From Nocardia inohanensis NBRC 100128 (lineage in GTDB: Bacteria > Actinomycetota > Actinomycetes > Mycobacteriales > Mycobacteriaceae): a DNA stretch of 64,000 nucleotides. Positions 24,148-32,462 of the stretch are shown piece by piece. The translations under genes and the position numbers were made by a program. The notes under the pieces are model-generated. The model worked only from the letters and a program-made list of their open reading frames with translations, was not told where the DNA came from and did not search any database. The stretch is from positions 186,001 through 250,000 of the forward strand of contig NZ_BDBK01000018.1 of the NCBI RefSeq assembly GCF_001612945.1, written 5' to 3'. How positions within the stretch are numbered: the stretch's first letter is position 1; every line of letters begins with the position of its first letter.

Positions 24148-24216
24148 GTGGACGTCTATCTGTTGCGGCACATTCATCACGCACGGCCGTCGGGCTACTT
24201 CACTTACCGCTACTAG
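24148..24216 (+). pseudogene. 22-codon stub resembling the start of a DUF7336-like protein
   Basis: GTG 24148 opens a frame reading VDVYLLRHIHHARPSGYFTY and stops at TAG 24214-24216. The first 13 residues resemble the conserved N-terminus (MDVYLLWHVHHAR) of a small actinobacterial family I remember as DUF7336. The rest is missing. It follows the broken kinase directly and belongs to the same decayed patch. Confidence 0.45.
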
Positions 24217-24235
24217 GCATGGGAAGGACCGACGA

Positions 24236-24258
24236 CTTCGGCTGGTGGGCAGCCGAAG
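24236..24258 (-). terminator. Hairpin after the VOC-family gene
   Basis: CTTCGGCTG pairs with CAGCCGAAG around a 5-base loop, 9 bases beyond the stop of the minus-strand VOC gene. Confidence 0.55.
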
Positions 24259-24267
24259 TAATCGATG

Positions 24268-24690
24268 TCAATCCTCGAGGGGCGTGGTGTCCTCGCTCAT
24301 TGCACTCGCGTCGTAGGCCAGGAGTTCCCAGCAGTGGCCGTCCGGGTCGTTGATCGCCCGGTTGTACAGCCAGCCCAGGTCCTGGATCTCACGTGGTTCG
24401 GTGGCTCCTGCGGCCAGGGCCGCGTCGGCGAGGCGGTCGACTTCTTCGCGCGATTCGGCGGCGAGGGCGTTGATCACCTCGATCGGGCCGTCGGCGATGT
24501 CTCGTTTGGTGAAGGTCGCGAACGTTTCGCGTGTCATCAGCTGCACCGCGAGGGCGTCGGCGAAGACCAGCTGGGCGGAGGTGTCTCCGGTGAAGTCGGG
24601 GTTGATCGTGGCTCCCAGGGCCGTGTAGACCTTTTTGCTCGCTTCCAGGTCGGTGACCGGCAGGTTGATGTAGATCTGGGTGAATGCCAT
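24268..24690 (-). CDS. VOC-family (glyoxalase/bleomycin-resistance fold) protein
   Basis: The 140-residue product has one vicinal-oxygen-chelate domain: QIYINLPVTDLEASKKVYTALGATI at the start and NRAINDPDGHCWELLAYD at the end, with an acidic C-terminal tail. It belongs to the YaeR/PhnB-like set of small VOC proteins that can be dioxygenases, isomerases or resistance binders. It lies 54 bp downstream of an AraC-type gene on the same strand and may be controlled by it. The substrate is unknown. Confidence 0.88.
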   Translation of the reverse strand: MAFTQIYINLPVTDLEASKKVYTALGATINPDFTGDTSAQLVFADALAVQLMTRETFATFTKRDIADGPIEVINALAAESREEVDRLADAALAAGATEPREIQDLGWLYNRAINDPDGHCWELLAYDASAMSEDTTPLED

Positions 24691-24744
24691 TGCGTGCCTC
24701 CAAGAATGGTCGGTGTGCCGGGTGTTCGCGGCGACATCACAAAC

Positions 24745-25497
24745 CTAGGGACGCACCTCGACTTCGGTCTTGTACAGAAGCGACAGCATCTCGTCATCGT
24801 CGGTTTGCCGCAGCTGGGAGGCGGTGCGACCGATGAACCGGGTCAGCGAACGCGCAAGATGCGGCTGGTCGTGGTAGCCCGTCCGCTGTACGACTTCGAT
24901 CGGCGGCATTCCGTGCTGTAGGAGTAGTACGGCCTGTCTGGCCCGTTCGATCTGCCGGATCGCTCCCTGTGTCAGCCCGGTCGCCGCGGCCACCCGCCGC
25001 TGCACCGACCGCGGCGTGACCAACGTTGTCGTATCGCCGCGCAGCACATCGGTGACCAGCGGATCACGCATCAGCAGGCCGGCCCTCACCAGGCGGTTCA
25101 CGAAAACGTCGGCGTTGTCGTAGGACGGAATCTCCCACTGCTCGCCCTGTAGTGCGAACGAGCGGGCCGTGGCGTGCGGACTCGACACCGCGGTGTCCAC
25201 CAGCGCTGACATCGGCATCGGCGCCAGGAACGCACCGTGCCGGAAGATGATTCCGAGCGTTTCGCCCGTGCCGGGGCCCAATTCCAGCACCGTGGGGCCG
25301 GTCTCCGGGCCGCGAACCGAAACGTGTGTCTGTCCGCGATCGCGCCAGACGACGAGTTCCCAATTCGAATTGGCCACCGACCGCATCCGCGACGCGACCG
25401 CCCCGGTGTCCGACCCGGCTCGATAGACCCGCTCCATATAAGGCGAATCGGACAGTCGCTGCTCGATGCCAGCGTCCGGTTCGAAGCTCACGGCCAA
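24745..25497 (-). CDS. AraC-type helix-turn-helix regulator
   Basis: The 250-residue product has an N-terminal sensing domain (WELVVWRDRGQTHVSVRGPETGP) and a C-terminal AraC-type DNA-binding domain (VTPRSVQRRVAAATGLTQGAIRQIERARQAVLLLQHG, then IEVVQRTGYHDQPHLARSLTRFIGRTASQL). The second helix-turn-helix is well conserved. It sits 54 bp upstream of the VOC gene in the same direction, so the two may form a regulator-effector pair. Confidence 0.9.
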   Translation of the reverse strand: MAVSFEPDAGIEQRLSDSPYMERVYRAGSDTGAVASRMRSVANSNWELVVWRDRGQTHVSVRGPETGPTVLELGPGTGETLGIIFRHGAFLAPMPMSALVDTAVSSPHATARSFALQGEQWEIPSYDNADVFVNRLVRAGLLMRDPLVTDVLRGDTTTLVTPRSVQRRVAAATGLTQGAIRQIERARQAVLLLQHGMPPIEVVQRTGYHDQPHLARSLTRFIGRTASQLRQTDDDEMLSLLYKTEVEVRP

Positions 25498-25575
25498 GAA
25501 ACTAGCACTGGCAATCGGTCTCAGGTCATGGCCGGCCAGGGGTGGCTTCGAATCGGCGCGGGCACAATGCGGGTT

Positions 25576-25797
25576 TCACCATTGCGCGGTCAGCTCGACC
25601 GGCGGCAGTCCTTCCTCGCGGCGCAGCCGCTCGGCGGCCGTGGTGAGTTCGGCGAGCGCGGCGTCGGACAATCCCGGCGCGACCCGAAGCGCTAGACGGT
25701 GCAAGCCGAACTTGTTCGGTACGGCCGATTCGCGTGTTTGCGCCAACTCAGGTCTCCTCGGGGGTTTGAAGCATTTGGGCGGGAATGTCCTGATCAA
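25576..25797 (-). CDS. Small open frame, doubtful
   Basis: A 73-codon frame encodes a basic N-terminus and then FGLHRLALRVAPGLSDAALA and ELTTAAERLRREEGLPP. The second half looks like genuine protein (an amphipathic helix rich in Ala, Leu and Arg) but matches nothing I recognise. It may be a fragment of a larger gene. The flanks 25498-25575 and 25798-25919 hold nothing I can name. Confidence 0.3.
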   Translation of the reverse strand: MIRTFPPKCFKPPRRPELAQTRESAVPNKFGLHRLALRVAPGLSDAALAELTTAAERLRREEGLPPVELTAQW

Positions 25798-25919
25798 TCA
25801 CCAAGATCGGGTGCGATGCCCCGAAACCAAGCGGTACCCCCGCCGGCTCGACACCAAACTCCGCACAGCCGACACGCCGATCCGCCGTGCGGCGCGCGCG
25901 TCACCACGGTCCGGTCGGT

Positions 25920-26900
25920 TTACGGCGCGGTGAAGGCGGTGCGGTCGGGTTCGCTGCGGTAGCGGGAGGGGGCGCCGTCGATGTTCAGGACCTGCCAGAG
26001 GCGGCGGGTCACCGGGTTCATGAGGCCGAGATCGGTTGCCAGGCGGCGCATATCGCCGAAGTAACCGGAGAGGATGCGGCGGGAGTTGGGGGAGCGCCAG
26101 TAGGCGTCGGCGAAAACCTCGTCGGGAATGCCGAATTCGCGGGCGAAGGATTTCGGGGGGACGGTGATTTCGCCGGCCAGCCAGCGCATGGCGATGGGGA
26201 AGGCGATGCCGCAGATCTGTTTGAACAACGGATTCGTCTGGGCCAGGTGGGATTTCAGGAATTCGCCGGCGAAGGAGATGTGGCGGGCCTCCTCGGCGAT
26301 GTGAATTTGCATGCAGCGCAGGACGGCCGGGGGGATGTTCGCGCCGTTGCGGATGATTTCCTTTTGCAGGTGGTCGATCGGTTCTTCGCCGCCGAGGATG
26401 CCGATGAAAAGGATGAGGTGGGCGTAGCCGCCGGCTACGCCGATCAGCGGGGACAGCGCCCGGAAATGCCTTCTACCGGCGGGGACATCCTCACCGATGC
26501 GGTTCACCAGCTCCTGGAACATCTGGATGTGATTGCATTCCTCGGTCATTTCGTGCATGCAGTACCGGAACTCGGGGGAGTTGTTCGGCAGCTTCATGAC
26601 GTACTGCATCATGCCGCGGATCAGGATGCTCTCGAACATGAGACCGACCTTGATGGCGTAGGCCATCCGCCAGCGGCCGATCTCGATCTGCCGCGCCAGC
26701 GGCTGGTTCCGATACCAGCTGGTGCCGCCGAGCGGATCGTATGCCGGCAGCACCCAGCGCGGGTCGTCGCGGTCGATGGCGAATTCCGGTGAATCCCAAT
26801 CGATGTCGAGAAAGGGGTCGAAATTCATGTCGACCGAGCCCTGGGAGAGGGTGGCCAGCATTTCGTGGTAGGAGTTGCCTCGCGGCGCCGCCAACGTCAT
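25920..26900 (-). CDS. AurF-like diiron oxygenase
   Basis: The 326-residue helical protein fits the PF11583 (p-aminobenzoate N-oxygenase AurF) family. Iron-ligand motifs are visible in order: FESILIRGMM, HEMTEECNHIQMFQE, then HIAEEARHISFAGEFLKSH. Members oxidise amines, or hydroxylate or desaturate carrier-bound substrates, with a non-haem diiron centre and O2. A GGAGG site precedes the ATG. It lies 28 bp downstream of an acyl-CoA dehydrogenase gene in the same direction, so a role in modifying an acyl substrate is more likely than aminobenzoate chemistry; that is inference. Confidence 0.88.
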   Translation of the reverse strand: MTLAAPRGNSYHEMLATLSQGSVDMNFDPFLDIDWDSPEFAIDRDDPRWVLPAYDPLGGTSWYRNQPLARQIEIGRWRMAYAIKVGLMFESILIRGMMQYVMKLPNNSPEFRYCMHEMTEECNHIQMFQELVNRIGEDVPAGRRHFRALSPLIGVAGGYAHLILFIGILGGEEPIDHLQKEIIRNGANIPPAVLRCMQIHIAEEARHISFAGEFLKSHLAQTNPLFKQICGIAFPIAMRWLAGEITVPPKSFAREFGIPDEVFADAYWRSPNSRRILSGYFGDMRRLATDLGLMNPVTRRLWQVLNIDGAPSRYRSEPDRTAFTAP

Positions 26901-26928
26901 TGTTGCCTCCTGATGGTCCGGAACGCCC

Positions 26929-28074
26929 TCACAGTGAGCGGGCGATGATTTCCTTCATGATTTCGTTGGTGCCCGCGTAGATCTTCTGGACGCGAGCGTC
27001 GGTCCACATGCGCGAGATCGGGTATTCGGTCATGTAGCCGTAGCCGCCGAACAGCTGGAGGCATTCATCGGCTACCGACATGGCGCGGTCGGTGATCCAC
27101 CATTTCGCCATCGCCACGGTCGGAATATCCAACTCGCCCTTCAGGTGCCGGGATACGCAATCGTCGACGAAGACGCGCGCGACCCGGGTTTCGGTGGCGA
27201 CCTCGGCCAGGGTGAACTTGGTGTTCTGGAAGGCGAAGATCGGCTTGCCGAATGCCTGCCGGTCCTTGGTGTAGGAAATCGTCTGCGCCAGCGCCGATTC
27301 CATGCCCGCGACGCCACCGACGGCGATGATCAACCGCTCCTGGGGCAGCTGCTGCATGAGCTGGATGAAGCCCAATCCTTCCTGCTCGCCGAGCAGGTTG
27401 GCGACCGGAACCCGGACATCGTCGAAGAACAGTTCCGAAGTGTCCTGGCCCTTTTGGCCGATCTTGTCCAGCACCCGGCCGCGCCGGAAGCCCGCCCGGT
27501 CGCCCTCGACCAGGATCAGCGAGATGCCGGCGGCACGATCCTCCGGGTTGGTCTTGGCGACCACGATGATCAGATCGGCTTGCTGACCGTTGGTGATGAA
27601 GGTCTTCGCACCGTTCACCACATACTCGTCGCCTTCGCGAATGGCCTTGGTCTTGACGTTCTGGAGATCGGAGCCGGTGCCCGGTTCGGTCATGGCGATG
27701 GCGCCGACCACCTCGCCGCTGGCCATCTTCGGCAGCCACCGCTGCTTCTGCTCCTCGGTGCCGTAGGCGAGCAGATAGTGCGCGACGATGCCGCTGTGCA
27801 GGCTCGCGCCCCACGCCGTATCTCCGGACCGGGCCTGCTCCTCGATGAGCACCGCTTCGTGCGCGAAGGTGCCGCCACCGCCGCCGTAGTTCTCCGGAAT
27901 CGACATGCACAGCAGGCCGAGCTCACCGGCCTTGTTCCAGAGCTCGCGATCGACCTGATGCTGGGCGGCGAAGCGTTCGGCGTGGGGCTGCAATTCCTTT
28001 TCGCAGAAGGTGCGAGCCAGCTCGCGCAGCGCGTCGAGTTCGTCGGTGTGCCAGGGGGAGCGGTGGGCGGACAT
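26929..28074 (-). CDS. Acyl-CoA dehydrogenase
   Basis: The 381-residue flavoprotein has the full family layout: N-terminal helical domain (GLLCMSIPENYGGGG), FAD/substrate segment (IAMTEPGTGSDLQNVKT, GAKTFITNGQQADL), and a C-terminal domain with RQAFGKPIFAFQ, QLFGGYGYMTEYPISR and the terminal QKIYAGTNEIMKEII. The catalytic Glu would be in YAGTNE-adjacent or GGYGY-adjacent positions depending on subclass. ATG 28074 with AGGAG before it is chosen; longer starts run into the operators. It is first in a two-gene unit with the diiron oxygenase. Confidence 0.94.
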   Translation of the reverse strand: MSAHRSPWHTDELDALRELARTFCEKELQPHAERFAAQHQVDRELWNKAGELGLLCMSIPENYGGGGGTFAHEAVLIEEQARSGDTAWGASLHSGIVAHYLLAYGTEEQKQRWLPKMASGEVVGAIAMTEPGTGSDLQNVKTKAIREGDEYVVNGAKTFITNGQQADLIIVVAKTNPEDRAAGISLILVEGDRAGFRRGRVLDKIGQKGQDTSELFFDDVRVPVANLLGEQEGLGFIQLMQQLPQERLIIAVGGVAGMESALAQTISYTKDRQAFGKPIFAFQNTKFTLAEVATETRVARVFVDDCVSRHLKGELDIPTVAMAKWWITDRAMSVADECLQLFGGYGYMTEYPISRMWTDARVQKIYAGTNEIMKEIIARSL

Positions 28075-28097
28075 GGTTCTCCTGGGCGCAGGCGTTT

Positions 28098-28140
28098 GGG
28101 TACACCATGTACCCGATGCATATGGGTACATGGTGTACCC
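28098..28140. promoter_or_regulatory. Twin palindromic operators GGGTACA-N3-TGTACCC
   Basis: GGGTACACCATGTACCC (28098-28114) and GGGTACATGGTGTACCC (28124-28140) are each dyads with perfect 7-base arms, and are exact reverse complements of each other across 9 bp. They lie between the dehydrogenase start and the divergent TetR start: the clearest TetR operator pair in the window. Confidence 0.9.
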
Positions 28141-28184
28141 GAAGTGTTGTCCGGCGCAAGACCCCGGACCGATACGCTGGGTCG

Positions 28185-28853
28185 GTGGTGCACACAGAGG
28201 GCAAGGTGGACAGCTTGCACGCCCGCCGCGCGGCCAGCCGCGGCGATCGTGGCGAGGAGCGCCGCCGCGAGATCGTCACCGCCGCCATCGAGGCCATCGA
28301 GGAGCGCGGGCCGGACGCCAGCACCGGCGACTTCGCCACCCGCGCCGGACTGAACCGCGCCCACATCTACCGGCACTTCGCCAGCAAGGAAGAACTCGAC
28401 CGCGAGGTCACCCTGCGGCTGTACCGGGAGCACAAGGAACGCATCCGCGACGGCATCCGCACCCACGAAACGCCCATGGACGCCATCCGCGGCCCGATCA
28501 CCCGGCACGTCACCTGGGCGCAGGAACACCCGAATCTGTTCCGCTTCCTGGTCAGCCGCCGCTACGCCCGCACCGACGATCAGCCGCGCGGCAGCGAGAG
28601 CGCCTTCGCCTTCGAAATCGCTTCCGCCGGAAGGCGATACATTCCCGGCTTCTACGACCACCGGGACGTGGCCGACCAGTTCATCATCGCCGTGCACGGA
28701 TTGATCGACGCGTCGATCCAATGGTGGCTCGACCATCCCAACGAGAGCCGCGAGCAGCTGATCGAGCGCCTCGCCGCCCAATCCTGGCTGCTGCTGCGCC
28801 AGCGGCTCGACGAAGTCGGGTTGGCGTTGGAGGACTCGCCCGCACCGGAATAG
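28185..28853 (+). CDS. TetR-family transcriptional regulator
   Basis: The 222-residue product has an N-terminal helix-turn-helix (REIVTAAIEAIEERGPDASTGDFATRAGLNRAHIYRHFASKEELD) and a long helical ligand domain (HVTWAQEHPNLFRFLVSRRYAR, VADQFIIAVHGLIDASIQWWLDHP). GTG 28185 is preferred, since the upstream ATG at 28107 lies inside the first operator. It probably represses the divergent acyl-CoA dehydrogenase/diiron oxygenase unit and itself, with an acyl-CoA-like inducer by analogy with FadR-type TetRs. Confidence 0.9.
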   Translation: MVHTEGKVDSLHARRAASRGDRGEERRREIVTAAIEAIEERGPDASTGDFATRAGLNRAHIYRHFASKEELDREVTLRLYREHKERIRDGIRTHETPMDAIRGPITRHVTWAQEHPNLFRFLVSRRYARTDDQPRGSESAFAFEIASAGRRYIPGFYDHRDVADQFIIAVHGLIDASIQWWLDHPNESREQLIERLAAQSWLLLRQRLDEVGLALEDSPAPE

Positions 28854-28857
28854 CGGC

Positions 28858-31419
28858 TCAGGACAGCAGGCCCGCTTCCCGGGCGCGGCGCACCGCATCG
28901 CGGCGGTTGGGGACCTGGAGTTTGGTCAGGATGGCGGAGACGTGATGGTCGACGGTCTTCACCGACAGGTAGAGGCGCTCGGCCAGTTCGGCATTGGTGA
29001 GGCCGTGTTCGAGGAGTTTCAGGACTTCGATCTGGCGGGTGGTGAGGCCCATCGGGTTGGCCAGGGTGGTGGCGCGGCGCGGGGCGGGGATATCGCGAAC
29101 GCCGTTGGCGCGCAGGTCATATCGGACTTTCGCGGCGACGGCGTCCGCGCCCAGCCGGTCGAGGGTGTCGAGCGCGGTGCGAACCAGGACGATTTCGCCG
29201 GAGTCCACGCGGGCGAGCGCCGCGTCGTAGGGGGTGCCGAGCGCGTCGAAAGCCGTGGCCGCGGCCGGATATTGCCCGGCGGCCAGCAGCCGGTACGGTT
29301 CCGCCACCAATTCGTCGTCGATCCGGTCCCCGATGCGGCGTAGCCAGGTGGTCAATTCGCCGCGCGCCCACTCCAATCCGAGCGTGGGGACGCTGTCCAG
29401 GAGGCTGCGGCACTGGTCGAGCCGCGCGTCGGTGCCGCCGGTCAGCCAGACCCGCTCCACGATCGCCGCCGCCACCGGCAGCATGCGGATCGGTTCGCGG
29501 TAGCGGCAGGCGAGCTGCCACGCCCGGTCGATGCCGCCGTCGTCATCCCCTTTGCCACGCAGGGCGATCAGCGCGCGGATGAGCAGCGGCCAGCCGCGCG
29601 CCAACGGTGCACTGGGACTCTCCAGTACGGCGTCGGCGTCGGCCAGCGCACCCGGCCAGTCACCGGTGAGCAGCTTGAGCCGGCTGCGCGAACCGAGTTG
29701 CACGACATGGCAGACCGGCAGATCGTGTTCGATCATCAGCGGCAGGCAGGTGTCGAGCAGTTCGGTGGCCGCGCCGAGCCGGCGCTGTTCGACATCCAGG
29801 AACGACAGATTGGTGTAGCCGCTGGAGTAGATCTCGTCGATGTGTTGCGGTCCGGCGGAGAGGATTTCGAGGATGCCCTCCCGCGCGACGGGCTGCCCGC
29901 CTAGGATCGTGCAGTAGCCGGTGATCAGCTCGATCCGGACATGCAGCAGCGGATCGGCTGCAGTGCGGGCGATTTCGCGGGCGCGGTCCAGCAACCGGGT
30001 GGCGGTCTCGAGCTGGGAGGCGTGGACGGCGAGGAACGCCTGGAGGGCGAAGGCGTGCCCGGCCTGCGTGCGGGACCCGGGTGCATCGGAGGCGGCGAGC
30101 ACGGCGGCGGCCGCGTGATCGTCGGCGGCGGCCCGGTTCGAGTTGTACCACTGGTACACGGCCAAATCGTGATGGTCGGCGCTCACCGCCGGCCGCGCGT
30201 CCATCTCGGCGCGCAAACGCATCGCCTTGCGGCACACCGTGATCGCATCGTCCAGGCGATCGGTGAGGTAGTACTCGGCGGCGAGCAGTTCGAGCAGTTC
30301 GGCCTCGGTTTCGGGCGGCAGCCGATGCTGATCCAGTGCGAGGCGGAAGAATTCGGCCGCCTGGGTGTGCGCGCCCGAACGCGCGGATACTCGCCCCGCC
30401 GCGGCGGCCGCGCGGGTGATGAGTTCGCGGTCACCCGCGCCCAGTGCGTGATGGGTGAGGACGGCGGGATCCGGTTGCCCGGCCGCGCGATGTGCGGCGA
30501 TGAAACGGCGATGCAGGCTCGGTTCCGCGCCGGGTGGAATGACGCCGGCGACGGCCAGCCGGCACAGGTCGTGCCGGAAGGTCACGCCGCGCTCGTTGCG
30601 TTTGATCAGTTTGGCGTCGTCGAGGGCGCGCAACGCGGGCAGCGTGACACCCAGGCCGGTGAGCAGATGGTCGGCGATCGCGCCGGGCGCGCAGGTCAGC
30701 AGGTTCAGCAAATCCCATGCGGCGACGGTCAATCCGGCGGTGCGGGCCAGGATGGCGTCGCGCACCGTGCCGGGCAGTTCATCGGTGTGATGGTCGAGCA
30801 TTTCGCAGACGAAGAAGGCATTGCCGCCGGTCAAGCGGTGCAGCCGGTGCGGATCGACCGGCCGGTCTCCGGCGAGGGCGGTCACCGCCGCCACACTCAA
30901 CGGCGGCACCGTGAGGGTGCGCGCGTGCGGCGACCGCGCGATATCGCCGAGCAGTCCGCGCAGCGGATGGGTGACGCCGACCTCGTCATCGCGGGCGATG
31001 CCGATGAGCAGCAGATCGGTGCGCGATATCCGCCGCAACAGGAATCGGAACAGGTCGATGGTGCCTTGATCCGCCCAGTGCAGATCGTCCACGACCAGCA
31101 CCGAGGGCTGAGCTCGCAGGGCGTCGAAGACCGCGGTGAAGATGTCGTAGGACTGGTCCCCGTCGCGCAGCAGCGCGCGGGTGGTGTCGTCGAAATGCTC
31201 GGCGAGATCATGCAACGGCCCCAATGGCCGTGGTGTGGAGAGCGGATCGCACGCACCCCACAGCACCCGTTCGCCCCGCCGTTCGGCGAAGGTCTCCACG
31301 AACGCCGTTTTGCCTGCCCCGGATTCGCCGCGCACCAGCACGGCCCCGCCCTGCCCCGCCCGGGCGCGATCCGCCCGGGTGGTGAGCTCCTCGAGCTCGA
31401 TCTCGCGCTCGGTGAGCAT
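28858..31419 (-). CDS. Large LuxR-family regulator with AAA ATPase domain (LAL type)
   Basis: The 853-residue STAND/LAL-type regulator has an N-terminal AAA domain (Walker A RGESGAGKTAF, Walker B VLVVDDLHWAD at about residue 100) and a middle of helical TPR-like repeats. It ends in a LuxR helix-turn-helix (MGLTTRQIEVLKLLEHGLTNAELAERLYLSVKTVDHH). Such proteins activate secondary-metabolism or catabolic genes upon ligand and ATP binding. ATG 31419 (MLTEREIELEEL) is the standard start; the frame is open to 31890, but that part lies opposite another gene. The nearest candidate target is the divergent DUF4242 gene. Confidence 0.93.
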   Translation of the reverse strand: MLTEREIELEELTTRADRARAGQGGAVLVRGESGAGKTAFVETFAERRGERVLWGACDPLSTPRPLGPLHDLAEHFDDTTRALLRDGDQSYDIFTAVFDALRAQPSVLVVDDLHWADQGTIDLFRFLLRRISRTDLLLIGIARDDEVGVTHPLRGLLGDIARSPHARTLTVPPLSVAAVTALAGDRPVDPHRLHRLTGGNAFFVCEMLDHHTDELPGTVRDAILARTAGLTVAAWDLLNLLTCAPGAIADHLLTGLGVTLPALRALDDAKLIKRNERGVTFRHDLCRLAVAGVIPPGAEPSLHRRFIAAHRAAGQPDPAVLTHHALGAGDRELITRAAAAAGRVSARSGAHTQAAEFFRLALDQHRLPPETEAELLELLAAEYYLTDRLDDAITVCRKAMRLRAEMDARPAVSADHHDLAVYQWYNSNRAAADDHAAAAVLAASDAPGSRTQAGHAFALQAFLAVHASQLETATRLLDRAREIARTAADPLLHVRIELITGYCTILGGQPVAREGILEILSAGPQHIDEIYSSGYTNLSFLDVEQRRLGAATELLDTCLPLMIEHDLPVCHVVQLGSRSRLKLLTGDWPGALADADAVLESPSAPLARGWPLLIRALIALRGKGDDDGGIDRAWQLACRYREPIRMLPVAAAIVERVWLTGGTDARLDQCRSLLDSVPTLGLEWARGELTTWLRRIGDRIDDELVAEPYRLLAAGQYPAAATAFDALGTPYDAALARVDSGEIVLVRTALDTLDRLGADAVAAKVRYDLRANGVRDIPAPRRATTLANPMGLTTRQIEVLKLLEHGLTNAELAERLYLSVKTVDHHVSAILTKLQVPNRRDAVRRAREAGLLS

Positions 31420-31602
31420 CACCCGGTGAATTTTACCGGCGTAACGGCCTTTCCGAGGGGGTCCTGCACCGAATAGGCAGCGGTGCGAGACGCCCAATAT
31501 AGGGAATCGCTCCCCATGATTTCGGTTCCCGATCGCGCGACCGTAGAAGTCACCGAACGCGACCGCGTCGGGCCCACACCAACAGCATCGGAAGCATGAA
31601 TC

Positions 31603-31881
31603 ATGAAGCGTTTCCTCATCGAACGGCAGATCACCGGAGCCGCCGAGCTCACCCCCGCCGAACTCGCCGCCATCTCCGAGAAGTCCAATGCCGCAATGGC
31701 TTCGCTGGGCGTCCCGTACCGCTGGATCACCAGCTATGTGGCCGGTGACAAGATCTACTGCCTGCACGAGGCCGACGACGAGGAAGCCATCCGCGAACAT
31801 GCCCGCCGCGGTGGCTTCCCCGCCGATCTGGTCACGGTGGTAGCCGATGAGTTCGGGCCGCACACCGCCGCCGAACACTGA
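31603..31881 (+). CDS. DUF4242 protein (SCO4226-like, possible nickel binder)
   Basis: The 92-residue ferredoxin-like alpha/beta protein reads KRFLIERQITGAAELTPAEL, then LGVPYRWITSYVAGDKIYCLHEADDEEAIREHARRGGFP. This matches the DUF4242 family, whose Streptomyces member SCO4226 was described as a nickel-binding dimer. The histidine-containing C-terminus is short. It is divergent from the large LuxR-type regulator and is a candidate target of it. Confidence 0.85.
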   Translation: MKRFLIERQITGAAELTPAELAAISEKSNAAMASLGVPYRWITSYVAGDKIYCLHEADDEEAIREHARRGGFPADLVTVVADEFGPHTAAEH

Positions 31882-31905
31882 CCTCGCCACGAAACGCCCG
31901 GGCAG

Positions 31906-32382
31906 CTACGACCACTGCCCGGGCCGCAGCACATCCACCCAATCGGCCGGCCAGGTCGCCAGCACGATGATCACCATGAAGACCAGATGCACCGGTGCGG
32001 CGGTACTCTCCTTCACCCCGTGATGGTTGACGATATGCGTGACCACGGCCCCGGTCAGGACGAGTATCAGCACCGCCGCGCCGAGAAACCGCGCCTCCTG
32101 GAACGGGATCGCCAACAGCACCGCACAGACGCCCTCGATGCCGCCGACGACGAACCGGAACCAGCCCGGCCACCCCCATTCCGGGAACTTTACCGAGTAG
32201 GCCGGGCCGAAAAACGTTGGTCCAGGCCAAAATTTGGTCACCGCGCCCAGAAGGAACTCGAACGCCAGAAACCAGAGCAGGCCGGTAGCGACCCATCCGG
32301 GCCAAGTGTGAGCGATACCCATACCGCCATGACCATCGGCCCGCCCGGAGTGTGACAGCCCCGCGTGCATCGGTGCTGTCAC
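31906..32382 (-). CDS. DoxX-like membrane protein
   Basis: The 158-residue protein has about four membrane helices (WVATGLLWFLAFEFLLGAV, FRFVVGGIEGVCAVLLAI, GAAVLILVLTGAVVTHI, VHLVFMVIIVLAT) after a His/Gly-rich N-terminus. The spacing and the KFWPGPTFFGP loop fit the DoxX/DoxD-like family of quinone- or redox-linked membrane proteins. It converges on DUF4242 and is divergent from the SDR-like gene. Confidence 0.8.
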   Translation of the reverse strand: MTAPMHAGLSHSGRADGHGGMGIAHTWPGWVATGLLWFLAFEFLLGAVTKFWPGPTFFGPAYSVKFPEWGWPGWFRFVVGGIEGVCAVLLAIPFQEARFLGAAVLILVLTGAVVTHIVNHHGVKESTAAPVHLVFMVIIVLATWPADWVDVLRPGQWS

Positions 32383-32462
32383 ATTTTGCCGCTCCCACGC
32401 GTCATGGAGGTGAGGGCCCGAATCAGGGCCGCCGAGTGATGGTGTCGCGAAGGAGTCGGTCG

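Noticed and set aside
24268..24921. 218-codon plus-strand frame opposite the VOC gene
   Set aside because: It is the antisense shadow of the VOC-family gene, which carries the recognisable motifs.
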